Below are positions 7,101-11,553 of a stretch of DNA of 11,553 nt, one piece after another. This DNA comes from Bacillota bacterium. GTDB taxonomy: Bacteria > Bacillota > Clostridia > Lachnospirales > Lachnospiraceae. The stretch is taken from the NCBI GenBank assembly GCA_023424235.1, contig JAFAEB010000243.1, forward strand, positions 1 to 11,553, in the 5' to 3' direction. Positions within the stretch are counted from its first letter, which is position 1; every line of letters begins with the position of its first letter. The translations under genes and the position numbers were made by a program. The notes under the pieces are model-generated. The model was not told the DNA's origin and ran no database searches. It was given only the letters and a program-made list of their open reading frames with translations.

Positions 7101-9355
7101 TCAACTACATGTTTTTGATTCATATTATTAGGAGCATAATAATCGTATTTTGTAACCGATTCATACATAATTCGGTAAGGTGAATGAATCGAATATAAAA
7201 AAGTGATGGTAAATGTATTGGTTAGTGGTGAATTTGTTAACTCATAATCAATACCTTCTATTAAAGGTGTCTGCTCATTAATACTACCATTACCACCTGT
7301 ACTTAAGTCCAATGGATATATCATTATCGATTCACGAATAACCTCTTGGGATGAAGATAAGGTGTCAACAAATACAGGAGTTACTATTGTATCATAATTA
7401 TAATTTATTCCAACTTGCCACATAAACTTTTTATTTTCATAATTATATATGCCTTCTTTATATCCATTGTGTTTTTGTTGATTATTTACATCAACTGTTT
7501 TAGTTATGATTGTAGATGAATATAATTTTCCATTTGTATACCATCTTAATACACCGCTATTACTATAAATTTGAGCAGATGGATTGGTTAAGTCCTTAAT
7601 ATCATATTCAGTTGTGTATGTGATAATTATCTTACTATTTTTACTTGTTGAATTAGGAATACTTAGTGAGAAACCACCTTTCTTATCACCAATAATATTA
7701 TCTTTATGAGTAAATATATAGTCAGTTGATTCCTTAAGTAGAGTATTTCCTTTTTTAACTTGAAAGGTACCGTCTACTATTTTTAAATTCTTGTTATCAA
7801 AAATATCTTCTAATAATATTGAATCCATCTCATAAGAAGCACTATTTATTTCTATGGTCCAATCTATGGTTTTATTCTTATAGTTAGGTTCACTATTGGT
7901 CTTTCTTAGAATATTTTGATTATATTGAATGGTTAGTAATTTAATATCTAATGGTCGATCACTTCGGACCACTCTATTGGTGATTGGTATGTTCGTAGAA
8001 ACTATATTATTTTCGTCAACTAATTCTGTTGTATATGTAATTTCGAATTTATTTAATATATTATTTAATAACTTAACTGTAAATCCTTCTTGATTGCTAG
8101 CTAAATCTATTTCAAAATCAGGTGAAATGCTAGTACTGCCATTAATCTTGAAACTTCCAGATTTTAATTTATGACCTACTGACCAATTATCTGAAATAAT
8201 TGTGCCTGCTAGAACTGTCTTTTCATTTGCGTTCACGGTGATCGTCCAATCAGTCGTTCCATCACTCTGTTTTATAGCAGTTTTGTCTAAAGGTTTACCA
8301 TAAAAAATAGTAGATGATTTCTCAACTGATTTACCGTTAAAACGTGCTCTGTTTTTTATAACTTGACTCTCGTCTTCTGTATCCTTTGGAATCGTATTAT
8401 ATGAGATTTCAAATGCATACTCACCCGTGAGATTTAATGAAAATTCTGTCTCTGTACCTTGTAATTGATTAAAATCACTCGTTACATCGATTTCACCTGT
8501 TCTAGTTTTCCCGTCTGGAGCTAGTAGATATCGAATTACCTTTAAAGAATCAGCTTCATATGAATGATTCGTTGTAATTAGTATATCTTTAAATTCCTTA
8601 CCAATACCTAAATTATCTATCACAGTATTTACATTAACAGTCCATGTTACAAACTTGGTATTATTCCCTGTCAATGGATTTACTGATTTTACAATATCGC
8701 TTCCACCTATAGGTTTAAAATACAATGGAATAGTTACAAAACCACTAATCTCATCCTTATCTGGTAAGATTAAATCTTGTTTTAAATCAGTAGCATTAGA
8801 TGAATAGGTTGCTTCTATCGCAAAAAATCCATGAACTTCTAAACCATTATCATAAGACCTTATATTTTCATTAAATGTTATAACAACATTGCCAGCTTCC
8901 ACTTTATATGTAGCATATTCTTGTCCCTCATCCAATAAACTTCCTGTACCACTCGCTGCTTTTAGAGGAGCGGGCAAAGTATAGGTTAAAACAGAACCAG
9001 CACCGTATGAATGTCCTGATTCTAATGTAAACTTTATTTCTAATCTAACCTTATCACCCATTAAAGGACGGTAATTTACTATATTAGCAAGCGCTATTCC
9101 ATCTTTTGATGCTTTTATCGTATGTATAATGCTAGGATCTACAGTAATAGATGATCCTGTAACAACAGTTGGAACAATGGCCGAACCAGTAACTACAGTT
9201 GCCACCTGGGTTAAGCCAATTAATTCATCATCTCCACTCATATTCGTTTCATTTAGCAAATTATTAGCGTGCAATAATACTGGATTAGTAAAAGTGTGAA
9301 TTAATAACACAAATATTAATATAACTGCAGCAATTTTTTTTATTTTCTTCATCAT
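4127..9355 (-). CDS. LPXTG cell-wall-anchored multidomain adhesin (collagen-binding-like modules plus six SpaA/Cna-B repeats)
   Basis: This 1742-residue protein is predicted to be exported and attached to peptidoglycan by sortase. A signal peptide (KKIKK, hydrophobic core, probable cleavage near A30) is followed by two TVVTGS[AS]I repeats (53-70). Residues about 75-215 resemble the N-terminal adhesive domain of Cna/Sdr proteins. Five related modules follow (about 220, 357, 482, 629 and 782 to 951), each opening with a strand such as WTVNVN, WTITVN or WTIEIN. Six SpaA/Cna-B domains (952-1558) carry the early Lys, the E-box (for example ETKAPDGY, EVTAPAGY, ETVAPQGY) and the late Asn of internal isopeptide bonds. 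A proline-rich stalk (about 1558-1605), an Ig-like domain (about 1610-1695) and LPKTG (1710-1714) with hydrophobic tail and RGKRIR complete it. GGAG precedes tandem ATGs (9355, 9352); the second has the better spacing. The ligand is unknown. No pilin YPKN-type motif was seen, so I favour a monomeric adhesin. Confidence 0.93.
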   Translation of the reverse strand: MMKKIKKIAAVILIFVLLIHTFTNPVLLHANNLLNETNMSGDDELIGLTQVATVVTGSAIVPTVVTGSSITVDPSIIHTIKASKDGIALANIVNYRPLMGDKVRLEIKFTLESGHSYGAGSVLTYTLPAPLKAASGTGSLLDEGQEYATYKVEAGNVVITFNENIRSYDNGLEVHGFFAIEATYSSNATDLKQDLILPDKDEISGFVTIPLYFKPIGGSDIVKSVNPLTGNNTKFVTWTVNVNTVIDNLGIGKEFKDILITTNHSYEADSLKVIRYLLAPDGKTRTGEIDVTSDFNQLQGTETEFSLNLTGEYAFEISYNTIPKDTEDESQVIKNRARFNGKSVEKSSTIFYGKPLDKTAIKQSDGTTDWTITVNANEKTVLAGTIISDNWSVGHKLKSGSFKINGSTSISPDFEIDLASNQEGFTVKLLNNILNKFEITYTTELVDENNIVSTNIPITNRVVRSDRPLDIKLLTIQYNQNILRKTNSEPNYKNKTIDWTIEINSASYEMDSILLEDIFDNKNLKIVDGTFQVKKGNTLLKESTDYIFTHKDNIIGDKKGGFSLSIPNSTSKNSKIIITYTTEYDIKDLTNPSAQIYSNSGVLRWYTNGKLYSSTIITKTVDVNNQQKHNGYKEGIYNYENKKFMWQVGINYNYDTIVTPVFVDTLSSSQEVIRESIMIYPLDLSTGGNGSINEQTPLIEGIDYELTNSPLTNTFTITFLYSIHSPYRIMYESVTKYDYYAPNNMNQKHVVENEAVLYNNSTVHSKWEVPGGITVEHSDKLINKLASQVGGSTGTGSAKVNWSLNLNWSQSTLINPIIKDTIGKDSEGNPNQMIYKDSLCIYEVNFNGTNQTPILGRKHLPGTPLEGLYYVTFHEGVSEPTFTITFNQDINKAYVVQYDSYFLGADNTNIENTALLSYGYKSNDQSTQSGAIDDAVYSATFRYYGGASAIKGQLQITKVDKDNPNLRLSGAIFQLWNKASNGILIEEVSSDVNGVYTFLTKVGQGDYYLIETKAPDGYSLEDSEYKSLKKVSIKDIGAIKTPNYVEKVEVANRKIHQSIQLLKLDSTDATLKLEGAEFNLYHYDGTIVTHDKDGLIIPQTYTTNRDGIILIENLTPGNYKLVEVTAPAGYWLDDTPIHFTISANQLVPISVIVTNTKVGNLIIKKVDNNQTQLPLYGAEFKLYDLVGNEVAQAVTSPSGIAEFNNIKYGSYILKETVAPQGYLLDSKSDIVKGISITINSKLHDLSATPFTNKKIINAFKLSKKDADSLETLNGAVFDLYVKDSSSKEYVIAKDEDGKEIKNLITNDLGEIQVGNLLPGEYRLIESKAPRYYVLDTTPYDFIITNNQTSFSNVTVTNTRGMGEIIITKVDGDDHSILLSDVEFLLTNHDNSINITGTTVNGNLKFSGLPYDTYKITEIKAHKDYILDNVEHTIVLDSSKNLFSKSIVVENTKAKRSVILTKYNESKLLRLENAIFELKQAVYDKDGILDYQVVTNIDKNTLTTNDKGELYLNDLEIGIYQLIEIVAPNGYLLNKEPIDFEITRDQISILQLEKVNYRTPIVIPVEPNIPIIPEKPEVLPPTTPELPQIPNEPEEAEVDTPVKPNESDDVAVKEIEVIETIDMKTPKDKSVKTKVNIPEGSSVKVIPPKKGIVTLDEEGGLTYTPNEEVVGKDQFTIVVTDSNGLLNQIIVNVLIGESNNVNPSMHDNNTLPKTGEARPFLLYFTGFIFIFLGFVLFRGKRIR
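4682..6502 (-). repeat. Six tandem SpaA/Cna-B (isopeptide) domain repeats inside the adhesin
   Basis: Repeats begin at about residues 952, 1056, 1159, 1256, 1361 and 1455, each 94 to 105 residues long. Each starts with a strand holding the bond-forming Lys (ITKVDK, LLKLDS, IKKVDN, LSKKDA, ITKVDG, LTKYNE). Each has a GAEF-like turn and an E-box Glu (IETKAP, VEVTAP, KETVAP, IESKAP, TEIKAH, IEIVAP), and ends with an Asn strand (VANRK, VTNTK, FTNKK, VTNTR, VENTK, KVNYR). All six keep the Lys/Glu/Asn triad, so all may be self-crosslinked and resistant to stretching and proteases. Sequences between copies are quite divergent, so this is an old array, not a recent expansion. Confidence 0.85.
6503..8698 (-). 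repeat. Five tandem Cna-type collagen-binding-like modules inside the adhesin
   Basis: Five modules of about 125 to 170 residues start near residues 220, 357, 482, 629 and 782. Shared signatures are an opening tryptophan strand (VTWTVNVN, TDWTITVN, IDWTIEIN, FMWQVGIN, VNWSLNLN) and a middle segment such as LEDIFDN or VDTLSS. A final strand reads like EISYNT, EITYTT, IITYTT, IMYESV or VQYDSY. This pattern is typical of the Cna collagen-binding B-sandwich family found as repeats in Gram-positive adhesins. Whether they bind collagen cannot be told from sequence. Confidence 0.7.
9146..9199 (-). repeat. Two TVVTGS[AS]I peptide repeats after the signal peptide
   Basis: Residues 53-60 and 63-70 of the adhesin are TVVTGSAI and TVVTGSSI, a 10-residue period also visible in the DNA. 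They lie between the signal peptide and the first folded module, in a stretch rich in Thr, Ser and Val. The role is unknown; a flexible or glycosylated linker is possible. Confidence 0.7.
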
Positions 9356-9450
9356 TTTCTCCTTTTATTTTTATGCTAGTACCTCTCAACCAATAAATAA
9401 TTACAGAGATAAACTTTGTAAAAGTGGTCCAGAATTACTAGTTCCTCTTC

Positions 9451-9493
9451 ATTTTAACAAATAATAACAGGAATGAAATGGAACAATTGTTAC
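9451..9493 (-). promoter_or_regulatory. Predicted promoter of the adhesin gene with upstream palindromic site
   Basis: On the minus strand, the 16-mer GTAACAATTGTTCCAT (9478-9493) is followed after 21 nt by TAAAAT (9451-9456), preceded by TG one base away: an extended -10 box (TGnTAAAAT). No good -35 box is present. Transcription would start near 9444 and give a leader of about 90 nt. The layout matches the sortase promoter at 10261-10303 base for base in spacing. The palindrome AACAATTGTT would be centred near -42, a usual place for an activator next to RNA polymerase. Confidence 0.6.
9478..9493 (-). repeat. Copy 1 of a 16-bp repeat with palindromic core AACAATTGTT
   Basis: GTAACAATTGTTCCAT on the minus strand is identical to the site at 10288-10303. 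Its core AACAATTGTT is a perfect palindrome, with outer G and C also symmetric (GnAACAATTGTTnC). It lies about 20 nt after the sortase stop and 123 nt before the adhesin start. Confidence 0.85.
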
Positions 9494-9513
9494 TCTAAAA
9501 TACTCTAAATAAT

Positions 9514-10173
9514 CTATTTAGTTAATTTTGCTTGAATTATTAATCTTTCACTTGGATTTTTTTTACCTAAAGGAGTGCATGTAACTAAAGTTAGCAATGG
9601 CTCCTTTTGGTCATCTAATACATTAATTTCTGATTTATGTACCACAAAGCTTTTAATAACTTCAAACTCATACGTATTATTCATTGTATGTACAACAATG
9701 ATATCCGATAATGAAACTTCATCCAGTCGATTAAATTGCTTTCCATATGTAGTAGAACGATGTCCTGCAAGTCCTACATTATTAATACCTATTTTTTTCT
9801 CTGTCTCAATCATACCAATTCCTTTACTTAGTTTTTCTTCACTAGCACCATTATATATAATCATATTTAAATCAATACTTGAGATTCGTATGATACCTAC
9901 TACATCCTCTAGATCCTGATGTTTCTCAGCTATCAAATGTTCATTCGATGTATAACTATCTCTATTGTTTTCACTTTCATATACATTTTCTAATATTTCA
10001 TTTTTTAGTTCATCACTAACCCCAATATCGCCAGCACTATTATCTAATCCAATACTCTCGAATGTTTCTATTAATTGCTTTTGTCTTCTATTGTATTGAA
10101 TCTTATCCATCATAGGATAAGAAAGTAACATTAAACCTATTAATATGCAAATAATACTTATAATTCTTCTCAA
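9514..10173 (-). CDS. Sortase (LPXTG transpeptidase), probably class A or D
   Basis: The 219-residue membrane enzyme cleaves sorting signals such as LPKTG between Thr and Gly and joins the protein to peptidoglycan. It has one N-terminal signal anchor (about residues 4-20, after RR), a spacer rich in charged residues (30-90) and the sortase barrel. The catalytic residues are visible: H138 in GLAGHRS, C199 in TLVTCTP and R210 in SERLIIQ. There is no C-terminal membrane segment, which argues against a pilin-assembling class C enzyme. The start is TTG at 10173, with GGAG 5 nt upstream; no ATG with a better site is near. It is directly upstream of the LPKTG adhesin (158 nt gap) and shares its promoter design, so that protein is the likely substrate. 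A weak AT-rich hairpin (9505-9521) overlaps the stop, so read-through into the adhesin gene is possible. Confidence 0.92.
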   Translation of the reverse strand: MRRIISIICILIGLMLLSYPMMDKIQYNRRQKQLIETFESIGLDNSAGDIGVSDELKNEILENVYESENNRDSYTSNEHLIAEKHQDLEDVVGIIRISSIDLNMIIYNGASEEKLSKGIGMIETEKKIGINNVGLAGHRSTTYGKQFNRLDEVSLSDIIVVHTMNNTYEFEVIKSFVVHKSEINVLDDQKEPLLTLVTCTPLGKKNPSERLIIQAKLTK

Positions 10174-10260
10174 TTTATCTCCAATCTCTAACTCTTATTT
10201 AAGGTTTAAACATATCAGTATAAAAATATTGACTCACGTCTCTTTTCATATCCCTTTATC

Positions 10261-10303
10261 ATTTTATCAAATTACAGAATTATTAATATGGAACAATTGT
10301 TAC
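10261..10303 (-). promoter_or_regulatory. Predicted promoter of the sortase gene with upstream palindromic site
   Basis: The minus strand carries GTAACAATTGTTCCAT (10288-10303), 21 nt, then TAAAAT (10261-10266) with TG one base upstream, an extended -10 box without a clear -35. The shared tail TTTGnTAAAATGA also occurs in the adhesin promoter, while the intervening 20 nt differ between the two. Predicted transcription start is near 10254, about 80 nt before the TTG start codon. Confidence 0.6.
10288..10303 (-). repeat. Copy 2 of the 16-bp repeat with palindromic core AACAATTGTT
   Basis: This copy is identical over 16 bases to 9478-9493, in the same orientation, and lies 115 nt before the sortase start codon (123 nt for the adhesin). 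The two copies are about 810 bp apart, and flanking sequence beyond the 16-mer diverges. Confidence 0.85.
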
Positions 10304-10321
10304 CCTTCTTAATTAATCCCA

Positions 10322-10360
10322 TAAAAAAGTACTTCATGAGCTTAAGCTAAATGAAATACT
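10322..10360 (-). terminator. Intrinsic terminator after the peroxiredoxin remnant
   Basis: On the minus strand AGTATTTCAT pairs with ATGAAGTACT (one G-U pair) around a loop holding the palindrome AGCTTAAGCT, and is followed by TTTTTT. It begins 11 nt after the stop of the peroxiredoxin remnant, so it is probably that former gene's terminator. It insulates the sortase promoter from upstream transcription. Confidence 0.75.
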
Positions 10361-10370
10361 CTTTTATTAA

Positions 10371-10572
10371 CTATATAGGTGATAGATCTTTATAACACCA
10401 AAACGGTCCAAGACATGTAATATCACTATCTTCCGTCATTTCTTCTCTTTGTAATAAATCATAATAAATCATCATAGGTAGCTGGTGCATGCAAGATTAC
10501 GGGATTATTTGCTACCCAATTAGCAGGTGTTCATACATTGTAACGGTCTGATACTTGTAGTGCATTTTCTCC
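10371..10572 (-). pseudogene. Decayed C-terminal remnant of a peroxiredoxin (AhpC/TSA family)
   Basis: The minus strand reads ALQVSDRYNV, then TGA (10531-10533), then TPANWVANNPVILHAPATYDD. That block matches the C-terminal part of 1-Cys (Prx6-like) peroxiredoxins, where ALQ..D.Y.V.TPANW and VI..PAT are typical. The frame then shifts within a perfect 10-bp tandem duplication (10453-10472). Dropping one copy restores LLQREEMTEDSDITCLGPFW followed by CYKDLSPI and a TAG stop at 10371. The thioredoxin-fold part with the peroxidatic Cys, about two thirds of the gene, is absent; homology fades upstream of about 10563, toward the tRNA promoter. An ATG with an AGGAG-like sequence near 10565 opens only a 17-codon frame in another phase and is not believed to be a gene. 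The family call is from memory of conserved motifs. Confidence 0.72.
10453..10472 (-). repeat. 10-bp perfect tandem duplication causing a frameshift
   Basis: AATAAATCAT occurs twice in direct succession on the plus strand. Because 10 is not a multiple of three, the duplication shifts the reading frame of the peroxiredoxin remnant. Deleting one unit makes the two conserved halves continuous. Confidence 0.85.
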
Positions 10573-10628
10573 TTTATTAATTGAAAGACAAGAAATAGAA
10601 TAAAATTTAAGATTTTTCAAAATAATAC

Positions 10629-10657
10629 TTGCTTTTTATGTTTGATTATAATATAAT
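10629..10657 (+). promoter_or_regulatory. Promoter of tRNA-Glu
   Basis: TTGCTT (10629-10634), a 17-nt spacer and TATAAT (10652-10657) form a good SigA-type promoter. Its predicted start near 10664 is only about 8 nt before the tRNA, as is common for single tRNA genes. A second TATAAT at 10647-10652 is too close to the -35 box. Confidence 0.75.
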
Positions 10658-10671
10658 AATTTCGTTGTCAA

Positions 10672-10743
10672 GGCTCGTTGGTCAAGAGGTCACCACGCCG
10701 CCCTCTCACGGCGGAAACACGGGTTCGATTCCCGTACGAGCTG
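10672..10743 (+). tRNA. tRNA-Glu, anticodon CTC
   Basis: The acceptor stem GGCTCGT/ACGAGCT has a G-U closing pair. The anticodon stem is CCGCC/GGCGG with loop CTCTCAC, giving anticodon CTC, which reads GAG (Glu). A four-base variable loop (AAAC) and a T arm ACGGG-TTCGATT-CCCGT complete the 3' half. The discriminator is G and no CCA is encoded. The D arm is irregular: in the standard register G10-C25 and U11-A24 pair, but C12/C23 and A13/C22 do not. A shifted GGU/ACC pairing is possible. The gene has its own promoter upstream and a strong terminator downstream, and it is the only clear plus-strand gene here. Confidence 0.9.
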
Positions 10744-10761
10744 TTTTAAGTTAACTTGATG

Positions 10762-10808
10762 TAAGAAAAGCCACCGTTAGATTAAAATCTTAACGGTGGC
10801 TTTTCTTA
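10762..10808. terminator. Bidirectional terminator between tRNA-Glu and the proteasome-like gene
   Basis: A perfect 18-bp inverted repeat (10762-10779 with 10791-10808; core AAAAGCCACCGTTA) forms a strong G+C-rich stem. Flanking A and T runs give a T-rich tail (TTTTCTTA) on both strands. It can end the tRNA transcript from the left and the transcript of the 10874-11440 gene from the right. Confidence 0.9.
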
Positions 10809-10873
10809 TTGGTTATTTATATCAAATAGCTTTTATACTTTACTTAAATCAAATACTAATTTTATTCCAAATG

Positions 10874-11440
10874 CTATCGATTTATCTTTCTAGTAAAAAT
10901 ATGATCATTTACACTAGAATCAATGGATTTTACATAGCGAATATAATTATTCATGGTTGTTTCAATGCTCACATCTGCACGATAGAATTTTGAAAATTCC
11001 ATTCCTTTTTTTTGTATATCACTTCCAAATACAATGTATTTGGTACTTTTTTCATCATCTGGTGAAAAATTAAATATCTCGTAATTATCATAGCTTGTAA
11101 AACCAAATAATACAATATTATCTTTTTCTTTCCCTGTAACAAAGATGGACATATCATCATTATCTTCATTCATAGCTTTTAATAATTCACATAAATCATA
11201 AACAACCGTTGTTGGCGGTAAAGATGTTAAGTCGATATTCTGACTTAATGCTAAGTTCTTATATTCATTTATAAGCTTTTCACACAACTCTTTGCTTCCT
11301 AAAGTACCTATCATACATTGTTCATTTAATAGATGCATTTTTTCATAATCTTCATAGCAATTATGATTATTATCCTCAATAAATCCGTCACTTTTTACAA
11401 CTACTCTATTATAGGTAGCTACTGCTATAACAATACCCAT
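10874..11440 (-). CDS. Proteasome beta-subunit/HslV-like protein (Ntn-hydrolase fold), apparently lacking the Thr nucleophile
   Basis: The 188 residues match the size of HslV and proteasome beta subunits. The opening MGIVIAVATYNRVVVKSDG resembles the first two strands of that fold, and YEKMHLLNEQCMIGTLGSKE resembles the next strand pair and the helix after it. If G2 is aligned with catalytic Thr1, D18 and K34 fall exactly where the active-site Asp17 and Lys33 belong, while Thr1 itself is Gly. It may therefore be a non-catalytic relative. VFGSD (137-141) could match the SG region near Ser129. There is no signal peptide or membrane segment. The ATG at 11440 is chosen because AGGAGG lies just upstream; an in-frame longer frame to 11497 lacks such a site. 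It has its own promoter and terminator and no visible partner ATPase, so its role is unknown. Confidence 0.65.
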   Translation of the reverse strand: MGIVIAVATYNRVVVKSDGFIEDNNHNCYEDYEKMHLLNEQCMIGTLGSKELCEKLINEYKNLALSQNIDLTSLPPTTVVYDLCELLKAMNEDNDDMSIFVTGKEKDNIVLFGFTSYDNYEIFNFSPDDEKSTKYIVFGSDIQKKGMEFSKFYRADVSIETTMNNYIRYVKSIDSSVNDHIFTRKINR

Positions 11441-11498
11441 TCTTCCTCCTAATGTATCATATATTCTAGATATTTTAATAATTACCTTAATACACACT

Positions 11499-11507
11499 AC
11501 TATACCA
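11499..11507 (-). promoter_or_regulatory. Extended -10 promoter of the proteasome-like gene
   Basis: TGGTATAGT on the minus strand fits TGnTATAAT with one mismatch. A weak TTTAGT lies 17 nt before the hexamer. The predicted start near 11492 gives a leader of about 50 nt before the ATG at 11440. Confidence 0.5.
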
Positions 11508-11553
11508 TAATCTACTTTACAACTAAATGTTAACGATACAAGTTATATCTCTA

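Noticed and set aside
4682..8698. Adhesin repeats as a DNA tandem repeat or CRISPR-like array
   Set aside because: The repetition is at protein-domain level with divergent DNA. There are no short identical repeats with regular spacers.
9505..9521. CTAAATA-N3-TATTTAG hairpin at the sortase stop as a terminator
   Set aside because: The stem is 7 bp of nearly pure A-T and is not followed by a T run, so it is too weak to call a terminator.
9575..9919. Open plus-strand frame of 114 codons opposite the sortase gene
   Set aside because: It is antisense to the catalytic core of an intact sortase, with no recognisable protein features or promoter.
10500..10580. A small gene starting at the ATG near 10565 on the minus strand, preceded by an AGGAG-like sequence
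   Set aside because: It gives only about 17 codons with no recognisable content, while the adjacent phase carries the conserved peroxiredoxin motif. The apparent binding site is part of former coding sequence.
10796..10993. Short plus-strand frame downstream of the tRNA
   Set aside because: It begins inside the terminator stem and overlaps the 3' end of the proteasome-like gene on the other strand. Its composition is that of AT-rich noncoding DNA.

Overview
The window looks like chromosomal DNA of a low-GC, anaerobic, Gram-positive bacterium. It is probably a clostridium of the Lachnospiraceae type, judged from AT-rich intergenic DNA, strong AGGAGG ribosome binding sites, TTGACA-N17-TATAAT promoters, an LPXTG wall protein with its sortase, and a diguanylate cyclase of clostridial style. 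The genus is an inference. Almost everything is on the minus strand; the one clear exception is a tRNA gene.

Right to left, in the direction of transcription: (1) 10874-11440 encodes a small protein with the layout of a proteasome beta subunit/HslV (Ntn-hydrolase fold) but with Gly where the catalytic Thr should be. (2) A bidirectional terminator (10762-10808) separates it from a convergent plus-strand tRNA-Glu(CTC) with its own promoter. (3) 10371-10572 is a decayed C-terminal remnant of a peroxiredoxin, broken by a TGA codon and by a 10-bp tandem duplication, and followed by a terminator. (4) 9514-10173 encodes a sortase and 4127-9355 a 1742-residue LPKTG cell-wall adhesin with collagen-binding-like modules, six SpaA/Cna-B domains, a proline-rich stalk and a sorting signal. 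Each gene has its own promoter, and the two promoters share a 16-bp palindrome-containing element at identical distance from an extended -10 box, so the pair looks like a small regulon in which the sortase anchors the adhesin. (5) 3108-3995 encodes a GGDEF diguanylate cyclase with a cysteine-containing N-terminal sensor. (6) 303-2942 is alaS, with a consensus promoter and no T-box leader. (7) At the left edge is the start of rpsU (ribosomal protein S21), again with a consensus promoter and a possible leader hairpin.

The most interesting items are the matched promoter elements of the sortase and adhesin genes, the proteasome-like protein that appears to have lost its nucleophile, and the precise inactivating lesions in the peroxiredoxin remnant. 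I saw no CRISPR array, insertion sequence or phage gene.
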